This document shows, one piece after another, positions 33,492 to 42,755 of a DNA stretch of 64,000 nucleotides. A program made the translations under genes and the position numbers. Under the pieces are notes generated by a model. That model was not told the DNA's origin. It searched no databases and saw nothing but the letters and a program-made list of their open reading frames with translations. Numbering within the stretch: position 1 is the first letter of the stretch; each line of letters starts with the position of its first letter. Source of the stretch: Actinospica robiniae DSM 44927 (GTDB taxonomy: Bacteria > Actinomycetota > Actinomycetes > Streptomycetales > Catenulisporaceae); assembly GCF_000504285.1 (NCBI RefSeq), contig NZ_KI632511.1, forward strand, positions 5,810,154 to 5,874,153, given 5' to 3'.

Positions 33492-36089
33492 TCATCCACG
33501 GATGAGTCGGGCAACCAGCGCGGTCCATCCGGTCTGGTGGGAGGCCCCCAGCCCGCGTCCGGTCTCCCCGTGGAAGTACTCGTGGAACCACGGCCGCTCG
33601 GCCCAGCGCGGGTCGCCTTGGAAGAGCTCTGCCTCGCCCAGCACCGGTCGCCGCCCGTGCTCGTCCGGCCGGAAGATGTCGAGCAGGCCCTCGCGCAGCT
33701 CCCCCGGCAGCTTGCGCCGATCCGTGCGCAGCACCACCTGGCCGTCCAGCGCCCGCAGCACCCGCTCGACCGTCTCGATCAGCAGGTAGTTCATCGGCAT
33801 CCAGATCGGCCCGCGCCAGTTGGAGTTGCCGCCGAACAGCCCCGAGGTGGACTCCCCGGGCTCGTAGTCCACCCCGGCGTGCACCCCGGCCACCTCCACC
33901 TCGAACGGGTGGTCGCGGTGGTAGCGGGAGAGCGAGCGCAGCCCGTAGGGCGAACGGAACTCCTCCGGGTCGGCCACGCGGGCGAGCACCCGGTCCGCCT
34001 GGTCCACGTCGACCAGCGAGAAGATGAGCCCGCCGTCGTCCCGGAACCGGGTGACCGCGCGCATGTACTCCGGCCGGCGCGTGGTGAACTCGACCAGGTG
34101 CCGGGCGAAGCGCGGCAGCCGGCGCATGGTCTCCGGCGAGATCGGCAGCATCGCCAGCAGCGGCACCAGTCCGACCATCGAGCGCACCCGCATGGTGACG
34201 GCGGTCCCGTCCGGGCAGCGCAGCCGGTCGTAGAAGAACCCGTCGTCCTCGTCCCACAGGCCGCCGTCGTTGATGGCCGCCGCGATGTACGCGTAGTGCT
34301 CGGCGAACTTGCAGGCCATCTCCTCGTAGATGGGGTCGCGCAGAGCCAGCTCGACCGACATCTCCAGCATGGACAGGCAGAAGAAACCCATCCACCCCGT
34401 CCCGTCGGACTGCTCCAGCACCCCGCCCACCGGCAGCTTGGAGCGGTCGAAGGCGCCGATGTTGTCGAGGCCGAGGAATCCGCCCTCGAAGATGTTGTTC
34501 TCCCCGTCGTCCTTCCGGTTGACCCAGTAGGTGAAGTTGAGCAGCAGCTTGTGGAAGCAGGCGCGCAGGAAGTCGACGTCCTCGCCGGCCGCCCGGTAGA
34601 CCGCCAGCGCGGCCCAGGCCAGCACCGGCGGGTTCATGTCGTTGAAGTCCCACTCGTAGGCGGGCAGCAGGCCGTTGGCGTGCTGGTAGCGCTGGGACAG
34701 GAAGGTGTAGAGCTGCTCCTTCGCCAAGCCGGGGTCGATCCCGCTGACGGCCACGCAGTGGAAGGCGAGGTCCCACGCCGCGAACCAGGGGTACTCCCAG
34801 GGGTCCGGCATGATGAACACGTCGCGGGCCCACAGGTGGCTCCAGTCGGCGTTGCGATCGTGCGCCCGGTGCTCGGGCGGCAGCGGCTGCGCTGGATCGC
34901 CCTCGAGCCAGCGGTGGACGTCGTAGTGGTAGAACTGCTGCGCCCAGACGAGCCCCGCGTACGCCTGCCGCAGGATCCGCGCGTCCGTCGCTGACGCGCC
35001 CGAAGGCGCGACGGAGGCGTAGAACTGGTCCGCCTCGGCTTCGCGCGAAGCCAGGCACTCGGTAGTCGCGGCGAGGTCCGGCAGCTCGTCCACGGCCTCC
35101 GTCAGGGCCAGGTGAAGGGTCTGTGTCTCCCCCGGACCGAGCGAGAGGACGTAGTGCAGCGCGCCCTTCGTCCCGGTGCCCTCCGGATTGACCGTGGCCG
35201 CTCCGGAGAGGACGTGGTCGCCGATGCCGTCCTTCGGATACGCGGAGGCGTTCGAGGCGCCCGCGCCGTAGAGGAGCTCCGCGTTGGTCTCGTTGTCGCA
35301 CACCAGCGGCTCGGGGGAGAGCCTGGAGACGTCGGTGAGGGTGATCGACGCGAAGTGCGGGTGCCGAGCGGTGAGCATGCCTTCCGAGCCGACCACGCCG
35401 ACCAACCCCGAGTCCACCGCGTCCTCGATGTCCGCGGCACGCCCCCAAGCCCACATGTTGCGCAGCCAGAGGTGCGGGAGCACGTGCAGCGTGGCCGGAT
35501 CCGGTCCGCAGTTGGTCACCGTCACGCGGATGGCGTAAGCATGCGGCGAGGCCTTGGCGTAGTCCGCCGTGATCGCGAAGTACCGGTCCTCGTCGAAGAC
35601 GCCGGTGTCTACGAGCTCGAACTCAGCCTCGTCCTTCGACCGCCCCGCGTTCTCCGCGCGCAGCCGAGCGTAAGGGAATTCGGCCTGCGGGTAGTGGTAG
35701 CGCCAGGAGAGCCAGGAAGCGGTGGGAGTCGCGTCCTCATACCACCAGTAGTCCTTGGCGTCCTCGCCGTGATTGCCCTCGGCGTTGACGAGTCCGAAGG
35801 CGCGCTCCTTGAGGATCGGGTCGCGTCCGTTCCAAAAGGCAAGGGCGAAGCACCAGTCCTGGTTCCGGTTGCACAGACCGGCCATGCCGTCTTCGCTCCA
35901 GCGGTAGACCCGCGAGCGTGCGTGGTCGAACGGGAAGTACGACCACGCGTCCCCATCTGCGCTGTAGTCCTCACGGACGGTTCCCCACGCCCGCTCGGAC
36001 AGGTACGGCCCCCAGTCGCGCCACGGAGCCGTACCCTCGTCGGCCCCCGTGAGCCGTTCGTGCTCGCTGTGCTCGGAAGTTTCAGCCAC
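33492..36089 (-). CDS. GH63-like glucosidase (MGH1-type)
   Basis: The protein has 865 residues with no signal peptide, so it is probably cytosolic. It begins with ERAWGTVREDYSADGDAWSYF and continues FGLVNAEGNHGEDAKDYWWY, LPHLWLRNMWAWG, the (alpha/alpha)6-barrel segments RDVFIMPDPWEYPWFAAWDL and GGFLGLDNIGAFDRS, and ends with RGPIWMPMNYLL and GEGTGRGLGASHQTGW-type residues. This is the pattern of bacterial GH63-like glucosidases related to processing alpha-glucosidase. In actinomycetes the likely substrates are glucosylglycerate-like or mannosylglycerate compounds. It lies 49 bases after the exported-peptide gene on the same strand. Confidence 0.8.
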   Translation of the reverse strand: MAETSEHSEHERLTGADEGTAPWRDWGPYLSERAWGTVREDYSADGDAWSYFPFDHARSRVYRWSEDGMAGLCNRNQDWCFALAFWNGRDPILKERAFGLVNAEGNHGEDAKDYWWYEDATPTASWLSWRYHYPQAEFPYARLRAENAGRSKDEAEFELVDTGVFDEDRYFAITADYAKASPHAYAIRVTVTNCGPDPATLHVLPHLWLRNMWAWGRAADIEDAVDSGLVGVVGSEGMLTARHPHFASITLTDVSRLSPEPLVCDNETNAELLYGAGASNASAYPKDGIGDHVLSGAATVNPEGTGTKGALHYVLSLGPGETQTLHLALTEAVDELPDLAATTECLASREAEADQFYASVAPSGASATDARILRQAYAGLVWAQQFYHYDVHRWLEGDPAQPLPPEHRAHDRNADWSHLWARDVFIMPDPWEYPWFAAWDLAFHCVAVSGIDPGLAKEQLYTFLSQRYQHANGLLPAYEWDFNDMNPPVLAWAALAVYRAAGEDVDFLRACFHKLLLNFTYWVNRKDDGENNIFEGGFLGLDNIGAFDRSKLPVGGVLEQSDGTGWMGFFCLSMLEMSVELALRDPIYEEMACKFAEHYAYIAAAINDGGLWDEDDGFFYDRLRCPDGTAVTMRVRSMVGLVPLLAMLPISPETMRRLPRFARHLVEFTTRRPEYMRAVTRFRDDGGLIFSLVDVDQADRVLARVADPEEFRSPYGLRSLSRYHRDHPFEVEVAGVHAGVDYEPGESTSGLFGGNSNWRGPIWMPMNYLLIETVERVLRALDGQVVLRTDRRKLPGELREGLLDIFRPDEHGRRPVLGEAELFQGDPRWAERPWFHEYFHGETGRGLGASHQTGWTALVARLIRG

Positions 36090-36138
36090 GGCTCAAGTGT
36101 GCCGTGGGTCGTGCGTGACCGCTCGCGGAGCGGCCAGG

Positions 36139-36318
36139 TCAGACAGAGACCGAGACAGTCTCGGTGTCAGGCACGCCCGCCTGGTTGAAGCAAGCCAGAC
36201 AGGCAGTCACGGTCTTCGGCGCCGGCGCATGCCCGGGCGCCAGAACGGCACCGACTGCCAGCAAGCCGAGCAGGGCTATACCAGTCAGCCCGCTACGAAA
36301 GTTGTTAAACCTGGACAT
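36139..36318 (-). CDS. Small exported peptide with Cys-containing tail
   Basis: The protein has 59 residues. The ATG at 36318 has AGGGTGGAG directly upstream. Residues 1-9 are basic/polar, 10-27 hydrophobic (LTGIALLGLLAVGAVLAPG), followed by an AxA-like GHAPA cleavage region. The predicted mature tail of about 26 residues contains TACLACFNQAG (a CxxC) and ends ETVSVSV. I recognise no family, and no lanthipeptide or other modification enzyme is adjacent. It is divergent from a LuxR/TrmB-type regulator across 253 bases and precedes the GH63 gene. The size, export signal and partner regulator suggest a signalling peptide, which is inference. Confidence 0.6.
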   Translation of the reverse strand: MSRFNNFRSGLTGIALLGLLAVGAVLAPGHAPAPKTVTACLACFNQAGVPDTETVSVSV

Positions 36319-36396
36319 CTCCACCCTCAAAATCGCGTCGCTCGAGTGCAATCGCCGCTTACCGGCCGCGATGAGCGTACTCGTCCACCTCCGAGC

Positions 36397-36438
36397 ATGC
36401 TTTCCAGCTGGCCGCCCAACTATAGTCAGTATGCTTTC
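36397..36438. promoter_or_regulatory. Paired ATGCTTTC repeats around a palindromic -10 core
   Basis: ATGCTTTC occurs at 36397-36404 and 36431-36438, 34 bases apart (about three helical turns). Between them lies ACTATAGT (36419-36426), a palindrome carrying a TATAGT -10 on each strand. The first repeat overlaps the -35 position for the rightward regulator gene (17-base spacing). This suggests a shared promoter with binding sites for the divergent regulator. A GGCCGGA/TCCGGCC hairpin follows at about 36450-36465. Confidence 0.5.
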
Positions 36439-36571
36439 ACCTGCACCGGGCCGGAAGACTCCGGCCTGGCATGTAGGTGCCATGAAGCTAACTGCCAGGG
36501 CATACGATGCCGTCAGATCGATGGTGACGGGGCTGCGCGATGGCAGAGCCGACTAAGGAGTCGAGACAGCG

Positions 36572-37594
36572 ATGGCCGACGTGTCTGGCAACATGGGGGA
36601 GCAGGTCCTCCAAGCTCTCGGGCTCGACCCTGTGAGCATTCAAGTCTATCTGGCCATGCATTCCACCCCCGGCGCCGATGCCGAGCAACTCGCGGAGAAG
36701 CTCAGGCTGCAGGTCGCCGAAGTGATCGATGCCCTCGACGACCTCGCCGATCTCACCTTGCTCCGCCCCGGACTCGCGCCCAACGGCCGCCTCCGCCCCG
36801 TGTCCATCGAACGAGCCATGCACACGCTGCTGCGCCAGCAGTCGGATCAGCTGACGGCGCAGGCGGATGCGTTGCGCTCGCTCCAGTCCGCGATGGACGA
36901 GATGGTGACCCAATCGGTGGGCTCCAACGTCCTGCGAGAGGTCGACGTCGAGGCTGTGAGCGGCGCCGAGATGATCCAGACCAGGATCGAGGCCACGTTC
37001 GTGCACGCGCAGGAGAGCGTCTACTCCATGCTGGACGGCGGCCCGCTGCGCAAAGAAACCCTCGACGCCGCGCGGCAGGTCGATCAAGAGACGTTGGAGC
37101 GTGGACTGCGGGTACGCGCGCTCTATCAGAGTTCCATACGCGGGGACCGTCGCACGATGGACTACATACACTGGCTCACTGAGCTCGGCGCGGAAGTCAG
37201 GGTAGCCCCCGTCATTCCGATGCGCATCATCTTGATCGACCGCACGGCCGCCGTGGTGGGCCATGTCCAGAAAAGCCTGCCGTACGAGATGTTCGTGATC
37301 CGCGAGCCCGGAATTCTCAGCCCGCTCCATGAGTACTTCAAACTGAGCTGGGCGGCTGCGGAACCGCTGATGCAGCCCGACGTGAAGGAGGCGAGTCCCG
37401 AAGCCCCGCCGACCAGCCAGGAACTCGCGCTCCTGCAACTGCTCGCCTCCGGAAGCATCGACGAGGCCGCCGCGAAGAAACTGGGGATGTCGGTCCGGTC
37501 CGTCCGCAGAATCATGGCGGATCTGATGGAGCGACTCGGAGCGACGAGCCGCTTCGAGGCCGGGCACAAAGCGACCAAGCGGGGTTGGCTCTGA
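36572..37594 (+). CDS. TrmB-like/LuxR-type transcriptional regulator
   Basis: The protein has 340 residues from the ATG at 36572. Residues about 10-75 form a TrmB-like winged helix (ALGLDPVSIQVYLAMHSTPG, ADAEQLAEKLRLQVAEVIDAL). About 130-265 is a sensor-type domain (GAEMIQTRIEATF, ELGAEVRVAPVIPMRIILID). About 280-340 is a LuxR-type HTH (LALLQLLASGSIDEAAAKKL, GMSVRSVRRIMADLMERLGA). Two DNA-binding domains in one chain are typical of an actinobacterial regulator class that often sits beside short peptide genes. It is divergent from the exported-peptide gene. The ligand is unknown. Confidence 0.8.
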   Translation: MADVSGNMGEQVLQALGLDPVSIQVYLAMHSTPGADAEQLAEKLRLQVAEVIDALDDLADLTLLRPGLAPNGRLRPVSIERAMHTLLRQQSDQLTAQADALRSLQSAMDEMVTQSVGSNVLREVDVEAVSGAEMIQTRIEATFVHAQESVYSMLDGGPLRKETLDAARQVDQETLERGLRVRALYQSSIRGDRRTMDYIHWLTELGAEVRVAPVIPMRIILIDRTAAVVGHVQKSLPYEMFVIREPGILSPLHEYFKLSWAAAEPLMQPDVKEASPEAPPTSQELALLQLLASGSIDEAAAKKLGMSVRSVRRIMADLMERLGATSRFEAGHKATKRGWL

Positions 37595-37636
37595 GGGGAA
37601 GCCTTCGTTCGGGAGGCAGTGAAGCCTGCCGCCCTG

Positions 37637-37667
37637 GGCGGGGCCAGTGTGGGCCCGTGGCCCCGCC
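37637..37667 (+). terminator. Terminator after the LuxR-type regulator
   Basis: GGCGGGGCCA and TGGCCCCGCC make a perfect 10-bp stem with an 11-base loop, 42 bases past the stop. No T-run follows. Confidence 0.55.
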
Positions 37668-37882
37668 ACAGGGGTTCAGGCAGCGGCTTCGCGAGGCCGC
37701 GCCGAGGGCCGGGAATCTGGTGGGGGATCCGGCTCGTGACACCGAGTCTGCCCTATCCGGTCAGGGCTTCTGAAGGGGTTGGTGCTGGCATGACCCTGCC
37801 CGGCAACATGCTGCCAGCGGATTCCGTGACCTGCGCTTTCGCAGGATTCTGAAGGTCGGCGCACTTGCATGCGCAAAAGAAT
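37668..37882. other. Gene-free stretch between convergent regulator and thiC
   Basis: The 352 bases between the stops at 37594 and 37947 hold the two terminators and no credible coding frame. The rest is unstructured, with direct GATTCTGAAGG/GCTTCTGAAGG echoes near 37769 and 37844 that may be chance. Confidence 0.4.
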
Positions 37883-37912
37883 CAGGGCTCGCACCGCCAG
37901 GTGCGAGCCCTG
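37883..37912 (-). terminator. Intrinsic terminator of thiC
   Basis: CAGGGCTCGCACC and GGTGCGAGCCCTG form a perfect 13-bp stem with a 4-base loop, followed leftwards by ATTCTTTTG, a textbook intrinsic terminator 35 bases past the thiC stop. Confidence 0.9.
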
Positions 37913-37946
37913 AAGCCGGTCAGCGGCACCTTCGTGCCAGTCGGCT

Positions 37947-39619
<1,673 letters not shown>

Positions 39620-39705
39620 GATGTTCGATTGTCTCCGTCAGCGTAGCGCGCCGACCCTCCCGGGGACACGAGGGTCCCGTCGCTCGTCGGCGCGCATCGG
39701 CGATA

Positions 39706-39918
39706 TCAGAAGTCGCGCTTCTTCTGCAGCTGCCGACGACGGTAGGCCGGGATCGACATCATGAAGCGGTGGTAGCCGACGTACAGCGCCCCGACCGCGA
39801 CCGCGCCGATGGCGATGAACAGCAGGGAGTGCAGCGCCCAGCTGATGACCGATACCACGATCGATCCGACGATGAAGACTCCGGCGACCACTAGGACCGC
39901 CTTCAACCAGAACGGCAT
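39706..39918 (-). CDS. Small membrane protein
   Basis: The protein has 70 residues from the ATG at 39918 with AGGGAAAGCGAG upstream; the longer open frame upstream is not convincing. Two membrane helices lie at about 6-28 (KAVLVVAGVFIVGSIVVSVI) and 30-50 (WALHSLLFIAIGAVAVGALY), and the basic tail RRRQLQKKRDF is probably cytosolic. I recognise no family. It lies upstream of the thiC leader on the same strand but its own gap suggests a separate transcript. A CGATATATCG palindrome lies about 90 bases upstream. Confidence 0.55.
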   Translation of the reverse strand: MPFWLKAVLVVAGVFIVGSIVVSVISWALHSLLFIAIGAVAVGALYVGYHRFMMSIPAYRRRQLQKKRDF

Positions 39919-40223
39919 CTCGCTTTCCCTACCCCTTCGAATCTTTCCTGCGTCCTTGATGGGAGAACGACCGGCAGGCCGCCTTCGTTCCCTCTGACAT
40001 CCACGATATATCGCGTTCTCCGTTCGCGCCAGCAGGTACATACCCACGTCGCTGAGCAGGACGAACCTGACGCAGGCCAGGGAGCGGCCACCTGGACGGC
40101 GCAGAGGGGAGGCGCGGGGCGGACGGCCGCGTGGGCGACGCGGGGCTGCGGGACATGCGCGAAGGCGCGCAGCGCGGCGTCAGCGCCGCCGGGACGTGCG
40201 GGCGGCCGCGGGAAAGCACCGAA
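39919..40223. other. Gene-free stretch with a CGATATATCG palindrome
   Basis: About 300 bases upstream of the small membrane gene hold overlapping open frames of poor quality and no credible gene. At 40004-40013 lies the perfect palindrome CGATATATCG, of the type bound by PadR-like repressors. It could control the membrane-protein gene. Confidence 0.4.
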
Positions 40224-40250
40224 GGGAGCCGTGCCCACCACACGGCTCCC
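40224..40250. terminator. Hairpin GGGAGCCGTG/CACGGCTCCC
   Basis: A perfect 10-bp stem with a 7-base loop in gene-poor sequence between the small membrane gene and the MarR gene. Read leftwards it could back up the MarR terminator. Confidence 0.4.
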
Positions 40251-40263
40251 CTGGATGCGCTTT

Positions 40264-40299
40264 AGCCCGCCGGCTCATCGAACGACGATCCGGCGGGCT
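40264..40299 (-). terminator. Terminator of the MarR/H1-tail gene
   Basis: AGCCCGCCGG and CCGGCGGGCT form a 10-bp stem with a 16-base loop, 21 bases past the stop at 40320, followed leftwards by AAAGCGCATCC. Confidence 0.6.
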
Positions 40300-40319
40300 G
40301 GAGGAGCGTGAAGGGTTCT

Positions 40320-40892
40320 CTAGGCCTTCTTGGCACGAGAGGCGGTCTTCTTCGTCGCGGCCTTCTTCGCCGGACGCGTCACCGCCTTCTTCGCAGGGGC
40401 CTTACGGGCCGGACGGGCCGCGGGGGCCTCGACCGATTCCGCGAAGGACGCCTTGCCTTCCGCGAAGGCGCCGCGGCACTTCTCGAGCAGCTTGCGCAGC
40501 GTGGCCTGGTCGGTCTTGGACAGCTGGCCCGCCAGCAGTCCCTCGACCTCCTCGACCTTCTTGTCCGCGCGCGCCAGCAGGCTCTTGCCGCTGCGGGTGA
40601 TGGTGGTCTCCATCGCCCGGCCCTGACCGGGCACCGTGCGGCGCTCGATCAGACCCTTCACCGTGAGGTTCCCCAGCACCGTGGTCATCGTCTGCGGCGT
40701 GACCAGGCATTGGCGGGCGAGTTCCGCACCGCTGATGCCCGGCGTCTCAGCGATCACCAAAAGCGCCGAGTACTGCGGGACTGTCAGACCCATGGGTCGC
40801 AGCACCGCGTCCTTAGCTCCGGAGAGCTCTTGCTCAAGGCTCTTGACCACGTGGCCGAGCCGGTCATCCATTGCTGTCATAGCGTCGATCAT
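40320..40892 (-). CDS. MarR-family regulator with histone-H1-like Lys/Ala tail
   Basis: The protein has 190 residues if it starts at the ATG at 40892; in-frame ATGs at 40880 and 40871 are alternatives, and no strong ribosome binding site distinguishes them. Residues about 30-110 are a MarR winged helix (LTVPQYSALLVIAETPGISG, LARQCLVTPQTMTTVLGNL). About 115-150 is the dimer helix. The last 40 residues are PARKAPAKKAVTRPAKKAAT-like, ending RAKKA: a Lys/Ala/Pro tail as in actinobacterial HupS and histone H1. Such a tail should add sequence-independent DNA binding. A CGCA-N-AAAA dyad sits just upstream and probably mediates autoregulation. Confidence 0.8.
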   Translation of the reverse strand: MIDAMTAMDDRLGHVVKSLEQELSGAKDAVLRPMGLTVPQYSALLVIAETPGISGAELARQCLVTPQTMTTVLGNLTVKGLIERRTVPGQGRAMETTITRSGKSLLARADKKVEEVEGLLAGQLSKTDQATLRKLLEKCRGAFAEGKASFAESVEAPAARPARKAPAKKAVTRPAKKAATKKTASRAKKA

Positions 40893-40901
40893 ATCCTGTG
40901 T

Positions 40902-40924
40902 CGCACAAAATGCCCGTTTTTGCG
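40902..40924 (-). promoter_or_regulatory. Candidate operator of the MarR/H1-tail gene
   Basis: CGCACAAAA and TTTTTGCG face each other across TGCCCG as a 23-base imperfect dyad, 10 bases upstream of the first ATG. The A/T runs are striking in this GC-rich sequence. Confidence 0.5.
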
Positions 40925-41040
40925 TCGGGCCCTGACGCGTACGGGTGATACACAGCGCCCTGCGAGCGCCACCCGGGTTGTGTGCAACAGCTTGCCACAG
41001 GTTCTCGACCGCAGGGTGCGGATTGGGGCAACATTCGCCC

Positions 41041-41430
41041 ATGAAGAAATTCGTCATCAAGATCGGCGTGAACGCGGTGGCACTGTGGGTGGCCTCGCTG
41101 ATACTCAAATCGGGCATCACCTTCGACCAAGACGGGGGGTCCAAGGCGCAGCTGGTCGGGACGGTGCTCCTCGTCGCCGTCATCTTCGGCTTGGTCAACA
41201 CGTTCATCCGTCCGGTGGTGAAGCTTCTCGGCTTCGGCCTGATCGTGCTCACCCTGGGCCTGATCACCTTCGTGATCAATGCTCTGATGCTGTTGTTGAC
41301 CTCTGCCATCTGCTCGCACTTCGCCGTGCACTTCCACGTGAAGAACTTCGTCTCCGCGCTCATCGGTTCGCTCATCATCACCGTGGTCTCGATGGTGCTG
41401 CACGCGGTGCTGCCGGAGGACAAGAAGTGA
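41041..41430 (+). CDS. Phage-holin-family membrane protein (PF04020-type)
   Basis: The protein has 129 residues from the ATG at 41041. Four hydrophobic helices lie at about 5-22, 38-58 (LVGTVLLVAVIFGLVNTFI), 62-90 (LLGFGLIVLTLGLITFVINA) and 98-122. The NTFIRPVVKLL motif after helix 2 is characteristic of the bacterial membrane family PF04020. Despite the name, chromosomal members are not known to lyse cells, and the role is unknown. It is divergent from the MarR/H1-tail gene. Confidence 0.8.
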   Translation: MKKFVIKIGVNAVALWVASLILKSGITFDQDGGSKAQLVGTVLLVAVIFGLVNTFIRPVVKLLGFGLIVLTLGLITFVINALMLLLTSAICSHFAVHFHVKNFVSALIGSLIITVVSMVLHAVLPEDKK

Positions 41431-41664
41431 GCAAGCCCACAGCGGCCCCGGGCCGCGGCCGAGCGGCGGGCCGCTGATCGCCGCCGCGCGGATCCGTACT
41501 ACCGTTGCCTGGCAGACTTCGAAGTGTGCCCGGTCGCGGCCACACCGCACGGCTTAAGCGAGGGAACCAACGGTGACAACCGCGGGAGCGAGGACGCTGA
41601 CGTCCGCGTGCACGGCAGGGCCCACCCGCACGCGGCCAGCCCCGCGCCGAGCGCCGGGCCCGCG

Positions 41665-42513
41665 ATGATCGGCGACCAGGTCGCCGCCGTCCTGGGCGCG
41701 AAGGTGGCCGGCGTGACCGCGCTCGGCACCGGTGCCGGCGGCAGCGGTGTCTACCGCGTCTCCCTGCTGTCCGGGGAGACCGTGTTCGCCAAGTCCTACC
41801 AGGGGGACGCGCCGGGCTTCCTGGCGGCGGAGGCCGCGGGCCTGCGCTGGCTGCGCGAGGCCGACGGGGCACCGGTGCCCGAAGTGCTCGGCGAGTGCGA
41901 AGACCTGCTGGTCACCACCTTCATCACCCCCGGACGTCCCACTCCGGCGGGCGCCGAGGAGTTCGGGCGCGAGCTCGCCACCATGCACGCCCGCGGGGCG
42001 CAGTCCTTCGGCGCCTCCTGGCCCGGGTATATCGGGGCTCTGTCGATGGACAACACAGAGTCCGACGACTGGCCCACCTTCTACGCCGAACGCCGGGTCC
42101 TGCCGTATCTGCGGGCCGCGGTGCGCCGCGGCGCGATGGACGCGGAGCAGGCCTCGGCGGTGGAACGCGTGTGCGGCCGGATCGAGGAGATCGCCGGAGC
42201 GCCCGAGCTGCCGGCCCGGCTGCACGGGGATCTGTGGGCCGGCAACGTGCAGTGGGATGTCAGGGGTCGAGGCTGGCTGATCGACCCGGCGGCGCACGGC
42301 GGGCACCGGGAGACCGATCTGGCCATGATGGCGCTGTTCGAGCCGCCGCTGCTCGAGACCATCATCGCCGCCTACGACGAGGTGCACCCGCTGGACGACG
42401 ACTGGCGCGAACGGGTGGCCCTGCACCAGCTGCACCCGCTGTTGGTGCACGCGTCGCTCTTCGGCGGCTCCTACGGGGCTCAGGCGGTCGCGGCCGCGCG
42501 GCAGTACCTGTGA
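41665..42513 (+). CDS. Fructosamine-kinase-family protein
   Basis: The protein has 282 residues from the ATG at 41665, which matches family length. In-frame GTGs at 41524 and 41608 would add a disordered leader, and none has a convincing ribosome binding site. The fold is APH-like: GTGAGGSGVYRVSL, a Lys in VFAKSYQG, the catalytic LHGDLWAGNVQW and the metal-binding LIDPAAHGGHRETDLAMM. Members phosphorylate ketosamine adducts on proteins, triggering deglycation. It appears to be a single gene. Confidence 0.82.
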   Translation: MIGDQVAAVLGAKVAGVTALGTGAGGSGVYRVSLLSGETVFAKSYQGDAPGFLAAEAAGLRWLREADGAPVPEVLGECEDLLVTTFITPGRPTPAGAEEFGRELATMHARGAQSFGASWPGYIGALSMDNTESDDWPTFYAERRVLPYLRAAVRRGAMDAEQASAVERVCGRIEEIAGAPELPARLHGDLWAGNVQWDVRGRGWLIDPAAHGGHRETDLAMMALFEPPLLETIIAAYDEVHPLDDDWRERVALHQLHPLLVHASLFGGSYGAQAVAAARQYL

Positions 42514-42755
42514 CGGGTCCGGCCCGGCGCCCGCGCCGGCGAAGTGCCCCTGTGTGACGTCGCCGCCACCCGGCGCCATCGTTTTGACCTGCCCGTACTC
42601 CGCCGATGCCTCGATCAGGACACGATTCGGACGCGGACGGGCAAAAGCTGTGCCATGGCAGGTACAGCGAACGGACGAGCACCGATTAGAGTGGCGGCTC
42701 GGTGGGGCTCGAGCCGGATCGAGGCGGTCCGGCGGAATTACGAGGAGCTTGCCCA

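Noticed and set aside
33451-35454. A 667-codon open frame overlapping the GH63 gene on the same strand
   Set aside because: Arg/Ala-rich out-of-frame reading; the 865-residue frame matches the glucosidase.
36139-36318. Lanthipeptide or other RiPP precursor
   Set aside because: No LanB/C/M, YcaO, radical-SAM or lasso-type enzyme nearby, and the N-terminus is an export signal rather than a RiPP leader.
39903-40243. Two overlapping leftward frames of about 105-112 codons
   Set aside because: Arg/Ala/Pro-rich, mutually overlapping, crossing a terminator-like hairpin and without ribosome binding sites.
41524-41664. N-terminal extension of the fructosamine-kinase-like protein from the GTG at 41524
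   Set aside because: The extension is disordered, lacks a ribosome binding site and exceeds family length; it is kept only as an alternative.
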